From positions 4,046,502-4,110,501 of the forward strand of contig OX459103.1 of assembly GCA_949775045.1 (NCBI GenBank): DNA of 64,000 bases, written 5' to 3'. The notes under the pieces were generated by a model that saw only the letters and a list, made by a program, of their open reading frames with translations, was not told the DNA's origin and made no database searches. The translations under genes were made by a program, and so were the position numbers. This DNA is from Metridium senile. Its lineage: Eukaryota > Cnidaria > Anthozoa > Actiniaria > Metridiidae. Numbering within the stretch: the stretch's first letter is position 1; each line of letters starts with the position of its first letter. Shown here in pieces: positions 26,441 through 41,100 of this stretch.

Positions 26441-26962
26441 AGAATCATAAAAAGCTTGGCTCACACTAGCGACATAAGCCGACTTGATGAAGCATTTCTC
26501 GACTAGGTGGGAGACAAGATAAGTGCGGCTGATGAGCATAGCCCAACTGAGTCTACATATGTTGCTTATGCTTATTTTGCCAATGTGAACAAAGGTTAAA
26601 GCAGCACCATGGGGATTACAATGTCGGCTTAGTGGTGAGAGCACTAAACGAGCTTTCATCATTGAAGTTAGAGTTTGAGGTCCAGAGACCAGATCAAATG
26701 CATATTTAGTTTAGTTGATGTGTTTTTAACTACCAAGTAGTTTGTATTTTTCTCCCTTCGATAAAAAATCAACATGAAAGGAGAGTGATGTATGAAAAAT
26801 ATTTAATGTAGAAGCAGTGAGATTGAGTGCCAGCAGATGAAGAACCACTATATGGATGTGATGCAATAAAAAAATCATTAATTTTCTTTATTAGATATTC
26901 ATTTGATCATCAATACAAAGAGTAAATATAGTAGTTATCATTTTGTAGTTTGACATTGTGTA

Positions 26963-27563
26963 GTCTTCCTCGCAGCCGTTCTTAGATTTGGGCTTCCTGT
27001 CCCTCCCCACTAACGGCTGCTTCGATTCGAACAACATTCCTTTCCAATCGTTTAGCCAATCAGCATTCCGCTCATATATCCTAGAGCGGTTCGCGCCATA
27101 AATCCTAACCAATCACAGCGAGTGTACTATCGTTTCTAGCTATGACAGTTCAACTGTGAAACTTCGCACTTGGGTATTGCACTGCGGGAAGCAGATGAGA
27201 ATAAACATTGGATAGACTTTCCAGTCAATCGACGAAGTCGAGTTTACTTCGCTGATCCTTAAAATACTTTTAGAGGCTTTCTTGAACTTGACTATTTTTT
27301 GTGTGGCATTTGTGGGATTTTTGCATTTGACATTCGATAAACAGGAATCGCTTTCTATTATTTCCTTGTTTGGTGGTTCTCACATTTCCTCAATCGACAA
27401 TGAAATGCCTCCAGCTTTGACCTTTTAGATATCGGGTAAACGTCATGTTTACAATTTTCTGTGCCCTGATTGGCTCAAAAACATTACAAAGGGAAAGGAA
27501 TCTTGTTCGAATCGAAGCAGCCGTTAGTGGGGAGGGACACTAAGAACGGCTGCGAGGGAGACT
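26963..27563. mobile_element. Transposon-like element with long inverted repeats, about 0.6 kb
   Basis: Left end AGTCTTCCTCGCAGCCGTTCTTAG...CTCCCCACTAACGGCTGCTTCGATTCGAACAA. Right end is the complement, finishing GAACGGCTGCGAGGGAGACT. Between the arms are about 440 bases of unique sequence without a convincing ORF. Confidence 0.85.
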
Positions 27564-27909
27564 ATCCTTTGTGGCAATATCTTCAAATTGCCTAATACCA
27601 TATCAGTATATGTTTGAGAAGGCCTGGTCTTGGTAATTGATTCCTATGATGATAAAATTAAATCATGTATTAAGACCATAACAAAATAATATTAACAATA
27701 ATAATAACAACAATTTAACAAATATTCACCATAGGCAATAATAGAGAAAAAGGCAAAGCTATTAGGTCCATAATAAAACTTTTAAAGCAATATTGAGTAC
27801 GCTCTAAAAAGAGAGTTAACTAAGATTCTCAAATGAGACTCCTTATATTAAAGTAAGCACATGCTTTGAATACAGTGTAGTATAACATGTCAATCAAATT
27901 ATTACTAAG

Positions 27910-29152
27910 ATCTTATTAACCGAGCGGGAGGTCTGTACAGGAGAATCTTGACCCAGGTCGGAAAGTACAGACCGAACGCAGTGAGGTCTGTACCCGACCA
28001 AGGTCAAGATTCTCCTGTACAGACCGACCAAGCTCGGTTAATAAGATGTTTATTATATGACCACAACTATTTTCGATAAAAAAGTAATATTTCCTTTGAT
28101 ATTTTTACGACGCGCGTTGCTTTCAAATGGCAAAGTGTGGGTTGTCAAAAACCGGTTTTCATTCAGCGTGTGACGGCTACCGGCTCAACAAACTTACAGA
28201 ACTTTTAAGGCCAACATATTAAAATTACTGCAGCTTTCTTCACCATTCCAAATCAAAGATCATTTAAAGACAAAGAGTTTTGTTTATATCTCAACTTCAA
28301 AGAAAGTCAGGAAACAAAAAACAAGTTTACAAAGGATTTTAGCTGACAAGAACAAGTGACACGATGGATGTTGAAACGAGTTGAAATTCGTCGGTCTTGT
28401 GGATGTTTGCATCAAGAAAAAAAGCCTACGAAAGCTTATTTTTCCATAAATAATGATAAGAACTTTAATCGAAATCACTGCCAACTGTTGAAGGAATTAA
28501 TTTGTCTGTGTCGTAGCCTATGAAGAAGATGAAAGGACGAGGATCGCTGACAGGACTTTGAATCGAGCTAAACGGCTATGAACGAACCTTTGAACCTTTT
28601 GTATGCAGAAAAAGAAAGACAATAACACTTACTGACTTCAAAAAGGTTGTTAACTTTGTAGACAACTTAATTATCGTGAATTTTACAGTTTTTGAAAGTG
28701 ACTGAAAAGCAACGACGTATCTCAACTAAAGATAGCTCAACTCACCGCCGTGTTGTTTACAAGGAAAGATAAAAACTAAAAGTACACTTTTCAACTATTA
28801 TTGAGGTATGTGAACGAGCTTTATGTTCTTTAGAGAATTAAAAAAACCTTTTATGTATTCTCTCATGAGTTTCTGCAATATTAATTTGATTTTCTCAACT
28901 TTTGCTTGTCAAAATGTTTGCAAAAACAACCAATGCTCGCCACTAGCTTACTCCTACTATTTTTGTTCGATAAATTACCATAATTAACAATTACCTAAGA
29001 AGATTTTTCAAATTTTTCAAAAATTAATATCACTTTCGGACCGCGGTCTTCCTAGGATAATATTAACCAGTCCAAAATCAGTCGAATCTAACCAATCAGA
29101 TTGCTCCATTTGCTAGTGTCCAGACTCCAAGATACACGGTCATATAATAATG
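27910..29152. mobile_element. Composite inverted-repeat element flanking the satellite
   Basis: A palindrome at 27910-28047 (ATCTTATTAACCGAGC...GCTCGGTTAATAAGAT, inner GGTCTGTACAGGAGAATCTTGACC repeated inverted) is followed by TTATTATATGACC, whose complement GGTCATATAATAA ends the segment at 29151. The intervening kilobase has no clear ORF. Its right edge lies directly against the 51-bp satellite. Confidence 0.7.
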
Positions 29153-32100
29153 TGTAATATTGCACAAGCACTATATCCATGAAATAGAATCAAATTGCTT
29201 CTGTGGAATAGAGCGCAAACACTATATCCATGAAATAGAATCAGATTGCTTCTGTGGAAAAGAGCGCAAACACTACATCCATGAAATAGAATCAGATTGC
29301 TACTGTGGAATAAAGTTAAAACACTATATCAATGAAATAAAATAAAATTGCTACCTTAGAATACAGCGCAGACACTATATCGATGAAATAGAATCAAATT
29401 GCTAATGTGGAATACAGCACAGACACTATATCGATGAAATAGAATCAAATTGCTAATGTGGAAAAGAGCACAAACACTCTATTCATGAAATAGAATCAAA
29501 TTGCTACTGTGGAATAGAACACAAAAACTATATTCATGAAATATAATTAAATTGCTACTGTGGAACAGAGTGCAAACACTATATCGATGAAATAGAATAA
29601 AATTGCTACTGTGGAATAGAGCACAAACAATACATCTATGAAATAAAATCAAATTGCTTCTGTGGAATAAACCAAAAACACTATATCCATGAAATAGAAC
29701 CAAATTGCTACTATGCAATAAAGCACAGACACTATATTCATGAAATAGAATCAAATTGCTACTATGGAATAAAGCGAAAACACTATATCCATGAAATGGA
29801 ATCAAATTGCTATTGTGCAATAGAGTACAAACACTATATCAACTAAATAGTTCTAATGAAATAGCAACTGTGGAATATAGCACAAACACTATTATCCATG
29901 AAAAAGAATCAAATGGCTTCCGTGGAATAGACCGAAAACACTATCTCCATCAAATCAAATCAAATTGCTACTGTGGAAGAGAGCGAAAACACTTAATATC
30001 GATGAAATAGAATCAAATTGCTTCTGTGGAATACACTACAGACACTATATCCATGAAATAGAACCAAATGGCTACTATGGAATAGAACACAAAAACTATA
30101 TTCATGAAATAGAATTAAATTGCTACTGTGGAACAGAGTGCAAATACTATATCGATGAAATAGAAGCAAATTGCTACTTTGGAATAAAGCACAAACACTA
30201 TATCCATGAAATAGAATCAAATTGCTACTATGTAATAGAGCGCACACATTATATCCATGTATGGTACTACAATCAAATCGCTACTATGGAATAGAGTGCA
30301 GAAACTATATCCATGAAATAGAATCAAATTGCTACTGTGCAGTAGAGCACAAACAGCTATATGTATGAAATAGAATCAAATTGTCACTGTGGAATACAGC
30401 ACAAACAGCTATATGTATGAAATAGAATCAAATTGCTTCTGTGGAATAGGGCACAAACACTATATCAATGAAATAGAATCAAATTGCTTCTGTGGAATAG
30501 AGCGCAAACACTATATCGATGAAATACTATATATTATCGCTACTGTGGAATATAGCGCCAACACTATATCCATGAAATAGAATCAGATTGCTACTGTGGA
30601 ATAGAGTGAAAACACTATATCCATGAAATACAATTAAATTGCTACTGTTGAATAGAACAAAAACACTAATATCAATGAAATCAGATTTACAGATATCGAA
30701 GAGCAATACAGCGATACAACCAATACAAGCAATACAAACACTATATCAATGAAACAGAATCAAATTGCTACTGTGCAATAGAGCGAAAACACTTAATATC
30801 CATGAAATAGAATCAAAATACTTCTGTGAAATACACTACAGACACTATATCCATGAAATAGAATCAAATTTCTACTGTGGAATAGAGCACAAACAATACA
30901 TCCATGAAATAAAATCAAATTGCTTTTGTGGAATAAACCAAAAACACAATATCCATGAAATAGAACCAAATGGCTACTATGGAATAGAACACAAAAACTA
31001 TATTCATGAAATAGAATTAAATTGCTACTGTGGAACAGAGTGCAAACGCTATATCGATGAAATAGAATCAAATTGCTACTGTGGAATAGAGCACAAACAC
31101 TATATCCATGAAATAGAATCAAATTGCTACTATGTAATAGAGCGCACACATTAAAATCCATGTATGGTACTACAATCAAATCGCTACTATGGAATAGAGT
31201 GCAGAAACTATATCCATGAAATAGAATCAAAATGCTACTGTGCAATAGAGCACAAACAGCTATATGTATGAAATAGAATCAAATTGCTCCTGTGGAATAC
31301 AGCGCACACACTATATCAATGAAATAGAATCAAATTGCTACTGTGGAATAGGGCACAAACACTATATTCATGAAATAGAAACAAATTGCTACTGTGGAAT
31401 AGGGCAAAAACACTATATCCATATAATAGAATCAAATTGCTTCTGTGGAATAGAGCACAAACACTATATCGATGAAATACAATATATTATCGCTACTGTG
31501 GAATATAGCGCCAACACTATATCCATGAAATAGAATCAGATTGCTACTGTGGAATAGAGTGAAAACACTATATCCATGAAATACAATTAAATTGCTATTG
31601 TTGAATAGAGCAAAAACACTAATATCAATGAAATCAGATTAATAGATATCAAAGAGCAATACAGCGATACAAACACTATATCAATGAAACAGAATCAAAT
31701 TGCTACTGTGTAAGAGAGCGAAAACACTTAATATCCATGAAATAGAATCAAATTGCTTCTGTGAAATACACTACAGACACTTTATCCATGAAATAGAATC
31801 AAATTTCTACTGTGGAATAGAGCACAAACAATACATCCATGAAATAAAATCAAATTGCTTTTGTGGAATAAACCAAAAACACAATATCCATGAAATAGAA
31901 CCAAATGGCTACTATGGAATAGAACACAAAAACTATATTCATGAAATAGAATTAAATTGCTACTGTGGAACAGAGTGCAAACACTATATCAATGAAATAG
32001 AATCAAATTGCTACTGTGGAATAGAGCACAAACACTATATCCATGAAATAGAATCAAATTGCTACTATGTAATAGAGCGCACACATTATATCCATGTATG

Positions 32101-32587
32101 GTACTACAATCAAATCGCTACTATGGAATAGAGTGCAGAAACTATATCCATGAAATAGAATCAAAATGCTACTGTGCAATAGAGCACAAACAGCTATATG
32201 TATGAAATAGAATCAAATTGCTCCTGTGGAATACAGCGCACACACTATATCAATGAAATAGAATCAAATTGCTACTGTGGAATAGGGCACAAACACTATA
32301 TTCATGAAATAGAAACAAATTGCTACTGTGGAATAGGGTAAAAACACTATATCCATATAATAGAATCAAATTGCTTCTGTGGAATAGAGCGCAAACACTA
32401 TATCGATGAAATACAATATATTATCGCTACTGTGGAATATAGCGCCAACACTATATCCATGAAATAGAATCAGATTGCTACTGTGGAATAGAGTGAAAAC
32501 ACTATATCCATGAAATACAATTAAATTGCTATTGTTGAATAGAGCAAAAACACTAATATCAATGAAATCAGATTAATAGATATCAAA

Positions 32588-35179
32588 GAGCAATACAGCG
32601 ATACAAACACTATATCAATGAAACAGAATCAAATTGCTACTGTGTAAGAGAGCGAAAACACTTAATATCCATGAAATAGAATCAAATTGCTTCTGTGAAA
32701 TACACTACAGACACTTTATCCATGAAATAGAATCAAATTTCTACTGTGGAATAGAGCGCAGACACTATATTCATGAAATAGAATCAAATTGCTACTATGG
32801 AATAAAGCGAAAACACTATATCCATGAAATGGAATCAAATTGCAACTGTGCAATAGAGTACAAACACTATATCCACTAAATAGAATCAAATAGCAACTGT
32901 GGAATATAGCAAAAACACTATTATCCGTGAAAAAGAATCAAATGGCTTCCGTGGAATAGACCGAAAACACTATCTCCATCAAATAGAATCAAATTGCTAC
33001 TGTGGAAGAGAGCGAAAACACTTAATATCGATGAAATAGAATCAAATTGCTTCTATGGAATACACTACAGACACTTAATATCCATGAAATAGAATCAAAT
33101 TTCTACTGTGGAATAGAGCACAAACAATACATCCATGAAATAAAATCAAATTGCTTCTGTGGAATAAACCAAAAACACTATATCCATGAAATAGAACCAA
33201 ATGGCTACTATGGAATAGAACACAAAAACTATATTCATGAAATAGAATTAAATTGCTACTGTGGAACAGAGTGCAAACACTATATCAATGAAATAGAATC
33301 AAATTGCTACTGTGGAATAGAGCACAAACACTATATCCATGAAATAGAATCAAATTGCTACTATGTAATAGAGCGCACACATTATATCCATGTATGGTAC
33401 TACAATCAAATCGCTACTATGGAATAGAGTGCAGAAACTATATCCATGAAATAGAATCAAAATGCTACTGTGCAATAGAGCACAAACAGCTATATGTATG
33501 AAATAGAATCAAATTGCTCCTGTGGAATACAGCGCACACACTATATCAATGAAATAGAATCAAATTGCTACTGTGGAATAGGGCACAAACACTATATTCA
33601 TGAAATAGAAACAAATTGCTACTGTGGAATAGGGCAAAAACACTATATCCATATAATAGAATCAAATTGCTTCTGTGGAATAGAGCGCAAACACTATATC
33701 GATGAAATACAATATATTATCGCTACTGTGGAATATAGCGCCAACACTATATCCATGAAATAGAATCAGATTGCTACTGTGGAATAGAGTGAAAACACTA
33801 TATCCATGAAATACAATTAAATTGCTATTGTTGAATAGAGCAAAAACACTAATATCAATGAAATCAGATTAATAGATATCAAAGAGCAATACAGCGATAC
33901 AAACACTATATCAATGAAACAGAATCAAATTGCTACTGTGTAAGAGAGCGAAAACACTTAATATCCATGAAATAGAATCAAATTGCTTCTGTGAAATACA
34001 CTACAGACACTTTATCCATGAAATAGAATCAAATTTCTACTGTGGAATAGAGCGCAGACACTATATTCATGAAATAGAATCAAATTGCTACTATGGAATA
34101 AAGCGAAAACACTATATCCATGAAATGGAATCAAATTGCAACTGTGCAATAGAGTACAAACACTATATCCACTAAATAGAATCAAATAGCAACTGTGGAA
34201 TATAGCAAAAACACTATTATCCGTGAAAAAGAATCAAATGGCTTCCGTGGAATAGACCGAAAACACTATCTCCATCAAATAGAATCAAATTGCTACTGTG
34301 GAAGAGAGCGAAAACACTTAATATCGATGAAATAGAATCAAATTGCTTCTATGGAATACACTACAGACACTTAATATCCATGAAATAGAATCAAATTTCT
34401 ACTGTGGAATAGAGCACAAACAATACATCCATGAAATAAAATCAAATTGCTTCTGTGGAATAAACCAAAAACACTATATCCATGAAATAGAACCAAATGG
34501 CTACTATGGAATAGAACACAAAAACTATATTCATGAAATAGAATTAAATTGCTACTGTGGAACAGAGTGCAAACACTATATCAATGAAATAGAATCAAAT
34601 TGCTACTGTGGAATAGAGCACAAACACTATATCCATGAAATAGAATCAAATTGCTACTATGTAATAGAGCGCACACATTATATCCATGTATGGTACTACA
34701 ATCAAATCGCTACTATGGAATAGAGTGCAGAAACTATATCCATGAAATAGAATCAAAATGCTACTGTGCAATAGAGCACAAACAGCTATATGTATGAAAT
34801 AGAATCAAATTGCTCCTGTGGAATACAGCGCACACACTATATCAATGAAATAGAATCAAATTGCTACTGTGGAATAGGGCACAAACACTATATTCATGAA
34901 ATAGAAACAAATTGCTACTGTGGAATAGGGCAAAAACACTATATCCATATAATAGAATCAAATTGCTTCTGTGGAATAGAGCGCAAACACTATATCGATG
35001 AAATACAATATATTATCGCTACTGTGGAATATAGCGCCAACACTATATCCATGAAATAGAATCAGATTGCTACTGTGGAATAGAGTGAAAACACTATATC
35101 CATGAAATACAATTAAATTGCTATTGTTGAATAGAGCAAAAACACTAATATCAATGAAATCAGATTAATAGATATCAAA
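32588..35179. repeat. Two copies of a 1296-bp higher-order repeat
   Basis: Spacers at 32588, 33884 and 35180 are exactly 1296 bases apart and the sequence between them is near-identical. One visible difference upstream is GGGTAAAAACAC at 32336 against GGGCAAAAACAC at 33632. Confidence 0.9.
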
Positions 35180-38100
35180 GAGCAATACAGCGATACAAAC
35201 ACTATATCAATGAAACAGAATCAAATTGCTACTGTGTAAGAGAGCGAAAACACTTAATATCCATGAAATAGAATCAAATTGCTTCTGTGAAATACACTAC
35301 AGACACTTTATCCATGAAATAGAATCAAATTTCTACTGTGGAATAGAGCACAAACACTATATCCATGAAATAGAATCAAATTGCTACTATGTAATAGAGC
35401 GCACACATTATATCCATGTATGGTACTACAATCAAATCGCTACTATGGAATAGAGTGCAGAAACTATACCCATGAAATAGAATCAAATTGCTACTGTGCA
35501 GTAGAGCACAAACAGCTATATGTATGAAATAGAATCAAATTGCTACTGTGGAATACAGCACAAACAGCTATATGTATGAAATAGAATCAAATTGCTCCTG
35601 TGGAATAGGGCAAAAACACTATATCAATGAAATAGAATCAAATTGCTACTGTGGAATAGAGCGCAAACACTATATCGATGAAATACAATATATTATCGCT
35701 ACTGTGGAATATAGCGCCGACACTATATCCATGAAATAGAATCAGATTGCTACTGTGGAATAGAACACAAAAACTATATTCATGAAATAGAATTAAATTG
35801 TTACTGTGGAACAGAGTCCAAACACTATATCGATGAAATAGAATCAAATTGCTACTGTGGAATAGAGCACAAACACTATATCCATGAAATAGAATCAAAT
35901 TGCTACTATGTAATAGAGCGCACACATTATATCCATGTATGGTACTACAATCAAATCGCTACTATGGAATAGAGTGCAGAAACTATATCCATGAAATAGA
36001 ATCAAATTGCTACTGTGCAGTAGAGCACAAACAGCTATATGTATGAAATAGAATCAAATTGTCACTGTGGAATACAGCACAAACAGCTATATGTATGAAA
36101 TAGAATCAAATTGCTTCTGTGGAATAGGGCACAAACACTATATCAATGAAATAGAATCAAATTGCTTCTGTGGAATAGAGCGCAAACACTATATCGATGA
36201 AATACTATATATTATCGCTACTGTGGAATATAGCGCCAACACTATATCCATGAAATAGAATCAGATTGCTACTGTGGAATAGAGTGAAAACACTATATCC
36301 ATGAAATACAATTAAATTGCTACTGTTGAATAGAACAAAAACACTAATATCAATGAAATCAGATTAACAGATATCGAAGAGCAATACAGCGATACAACCA
36401 ATACAAGCAATACAAACACTATATCAATGAAACAGAATCAAATTGCTACTGTGCAATAGAGCGAAAACACTTAATATCCATGAAATAGAATCAAAATACT
36501 TCTGTGAAATACACTACAGACACTATATCCATGAAATAGAATCAAATTTCTACTGTGGAATAGAGCACAAACAATACATCCATGAAATAAAATCAAATTG
36601 CTTTTGTTGAATAAACCAAAAACACAATATCCATGAAATAGAACCAAATGGCTACTATGGAATAGAACACAAAAACTATATTCATGAAATAGAATTAAAT
36701 TGCTACTGTGGAACAGAGTGCAAACGCTATATCGATGAAATAGAATCAAATTGCTACTGTGGAATAGAGCACAAACACTATATCCATGAAATAGAATCAA
36801 ATTGCTACTATGTAATAGAGCGCACACATTATATCCATGTATGGTACTACAATCAAATCGCTACTATGGAATAGAGTGCAGCAACTATATCCATGAAATA
36901 GAATCAAAATGCTACTGTGCAATAGAGCACAAACAGCTATATGTATGAAATAGAATCAAATTGCTCCTGTGGAATACAGCGCACACACTATATCAATGAA
37001 ATAGAATCAAATTGCTACTGTGGAATAGAGCACAAACACTATATCCATGAAATAGAATCAAATTGCTACTATGTAATAGAGCGCACACATTATATCCATG
37101 TATGGTACTACAATCAAATCGCTACTATGGAATAGAGTGCAGAAACTATATCCATGAAATAGAATCAAATTGCTACTGTGCAGTAGAGCACAAACAGCTA
37201 TATGTATGAAATAGAATCAAATTGTCACTGTGGAATACAGCACAAACAGCTATATGTATGAAATAGAATCAAATTGCTTCTGTGGAATAGGGCACAAACA
37301 CTATATCAATGAAATAGAATCAAATTGCTTCTGTGGAATAGAGCGCAAACACTATATCGATGAAATACTATATATTATCGCTACTGTGGAATATAGCGCC
37401 AACACTATATCCATGAAATAGAATCAGATTGCTACTGTGGAATAGAGTGAAAACACTATATCCATGAAATACAATTAAATTGCTACTGTTGAATAGAACA
37501 AAAACACTAATATCAATGAAATCAGATTAACAGATATCGAAGAGCAATACAGCGATACAACCAATACAAGCAATACAAACACTATATCAATGAAACAGAA
37601 TCAAATTGCTACTGTGCAATAGAGCGAAAACACTTAATATCCATGAAATAGAATCAAAATACTTCTGTGAAATACACTACAGACACTATATCCATGAAAT
37701 AGAATCAAATTTCTACTGTGGAATAGAGCACAAACAATACATCCATGAAATAAAATCAAATTGCTTTTGTGGAATAAACCAAAAACACAATATCCATGAA
37801 ATAGAACCAAATGGCTACTATGGAATAGAACACAAAAACTATATTCATGAAATAGAATTAAATTGCTACTGTGGAACAGAGTGCAAATACTATATCGATG
37901 AAATAGAAGCAAATTGCTACTTTGGAATAAAGCACAAACACTATATCCATGAAATAGAATCAAATTGCTACTATGTAATAGAGCGCACACATTATATCCA
38001 TGTATGGTACTACAATCAAATCGCTACTATGGAATAGAGTGCAGAAACTATATCCATGAAATAGAATCAAATTGCTACTGTGCAGTAGAGCACAAACAGC

Positions 38101-41100
38101 TATATGTATGAAATAGAATCAAATTGTCACTGTGGAATACAGCACAAACAGCTATATGTATGAAATAGAATCAAATTGCTTCTGTGGAATAGGGCACAAA
38201 CACTATATCAATGAAATAGAATCAAATTGCTTCTGTGGAATAGAGCGCAAACACTATATCGATGAAATACTATATATTATCGCTACTGTGGAATATAGCG
38301 CCAACACTATATCCATGAAATAGAATCAGATTGCTACTGTGGAATAGAGTGAAAACACTATATCCATGAAATACAATTAAATTGCTACTGTTGAATAGAA
38401 CAAAAACACTAATATCAATGAAATCAGATTTACAGATATCGAAGAGCAATACAGCGATACAACCAATACAAGCAATACAAACACTATATCAATGAAACAG
38501 AATCAAATTGCTACTGTGCAATAGAGCGAAAACACTTAATATCCATGAAATAGAATCAAAATACTTCTGTGAAATACACTACAGACACTATATCCATGAA
38601 ATAGAATCAAATTTCTACTGTGGAATAGAGCACAAACAATACATCCATGAAATAAAATCAAATTGCTTTTGTGGAATAAACCAAAAACACAATATCCATG
38701 AAATAGAACCAAATGGCTACTATGGAATAGAACACAAAAACTATATTCATGAAATAGAATTAAATTGCTACTGTGGAACAGAGTGCAAACGCTATATCGA
38801 TGAAATAGAATCAAATTGCTACTGTGGAATAGAGCACAAACACTATATCCATGAAATAGAATCAAATTGCTACTATGTAATAGAGCGCACACATTAAAAT
38901 CCATGTATGGTACTACAATCAAATCGCTACTATGGAATAGAGTGCAGAAACTATATCCATGAAATAGAATCAAAATGCTACTGTGCAATAGAGCACAAAC
39001 AGCTATATGTATGAAATAGAATCAAATTGCTCCTGTGGAATACAGCGCACACACTATATCAATGAAATAGAATCAAATTGCTACTGTGGAATAGGGCACA
39101 AACACTATATTCATGAAATAGAAACAAATTGCTACTGTGGAATAGGGCAAAAACACTATATCCATATAATAGAATCAAATTGCTTCTGTGGAATAGAGCA
39201 CAAACACTATATCGATGAAATACAATATATTATCGCTACTGTGGAATATAGCGCCAACACTATATCCATGAAATAGAATCAGATTGCTACTGTGGAATAG
39301 AGTGAAAACACTATATCCATGAAATACAATTAAATTGCTACTGTTGAATAGAACAAAAACACTAATATCAATGAAATCAGATTAACAGATATCGAAGAGC
39401 AATACAGCGATACAACCAATACAAGCAATACAAACACTATATCAATGAAACAGAATCAAATTGCTACTGTGCAATAGAGCGAAAACACTTAATATCCATG
39501 AAATAGAATCAAAATACTTCTGTGAAATACACTACAGACACTATATCCATGAAATAGAATCAAATTTCTACTGTGGAATAGAGCACAAACAATACATCCA
39601 TGAAATCAAATCAAATTGCTTTTGTGGAATAAACCAAAAACACAATATCCATGAAATAGAACCAAATGGCTACTATGGAATAGAACACAAAAACTATATT
39701 CATGAAATAGAATTAAATTGCTACTGTGGAACAGAGTGCAAACGCTATATCGATGAAATAGAATCAAATTGCTACTGTGGAATAGAGCACAAACACTATA
39801 TCCATGAAATAGAATCAAATTGCTACTATGTAATAGAGCGCACACATTATATCCATGTATGGTACTACAATCAAATCGCTACTATGGAATAGAGTGCAGA
39901 AACTATATCCATGAAATAGAATCAAAATGCTACTGTGCAATAGAGCACAAACAGCTATATGTATGAAATAGAATCAAATTGCTCCTGTGGAATACAGCGC
40001 ACACACTATATCAATGAAATAGAATCAAATTGCTACTGTGGAATAGAGCACAAACACTATATCCATGAAATAGAATCAAATTGCTACTATGTAATAGAGC
40101 GCACACATTATATCCATGTATGGTACTACAATCAAATCGCTACTATGGAATAGAGTGCAGAAACTATATCCATGAAATAGAATCAAATTGCTACTGTGCA
40201 GTAGAGCACAAACAGCTATATGTATGAAATAGAATCAAATTGTCACTGTGGAATACAGCACAAACAGCTATATGTATGAAATAGAATCAAATTGCTTCTG
40301 TGGAATAGGGCACAAACACTATATCAATGAAATAGAATCAAATTGCTTCTGTGGAATAGAGCGCAAACACTATATCGATGAAATACTATATATTATCGCT
40401 ACTGTGGAATATAGCGCCAACACTATATCCATGAAATAGAATCAGATTGCTACTGTGGAATAGAGTGAAAACACTATATCCATGAAATACAATTAAATTG
40501 CTACTGTTGAATAGAACAAAAACACTAATATCAATGAAATCAGATTAACAGATATCGAAGAGCAATACAGCGATACAACCAATACAAGCAATACAAACAC
40601 TATATCAATGAAACAGAATCAAATTGCTACTGTGCAATAGAGCGAAAACACTTAATATCCATGAAATAGAATCAAAATACTTCTGTGAAATACACTACAG
40701 ACACTATATCCATGAAATAGAATCAAATTTCTACTGTGGAATAGAGCACAAACAATACATCCATGAAATAAAATCAAATTGCTTTTGTGGAATAAACCAA
40801 AAACACAATATCCATGAAATAGAACCAAATGGCTACTATGGAATAGAGCGCACACATTATATCCATGTATGGTACTACAATCAAATCGCTACTATGGAAT
40901 AGAGTGCAGAAACTATATCCATGAAATAGAATCAAAATGCTACTGTGCAATAGAGCACAAACAGCTATATGTATGAAATAGAATCAAATTGCTCCTGTGG
41001 AATACAGCGCACACACTATATCAATGAAATAGAATCAAATTGCTACTGTGGAATAGGGCACAAACACTATATTCATGAAATAGAAACAAATTGCTACTGT

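Noticed and set aside
26260..26448. 62-codon minus-strand frame
   Set aside because: It lies wholly within a fold-back element arm and loop.
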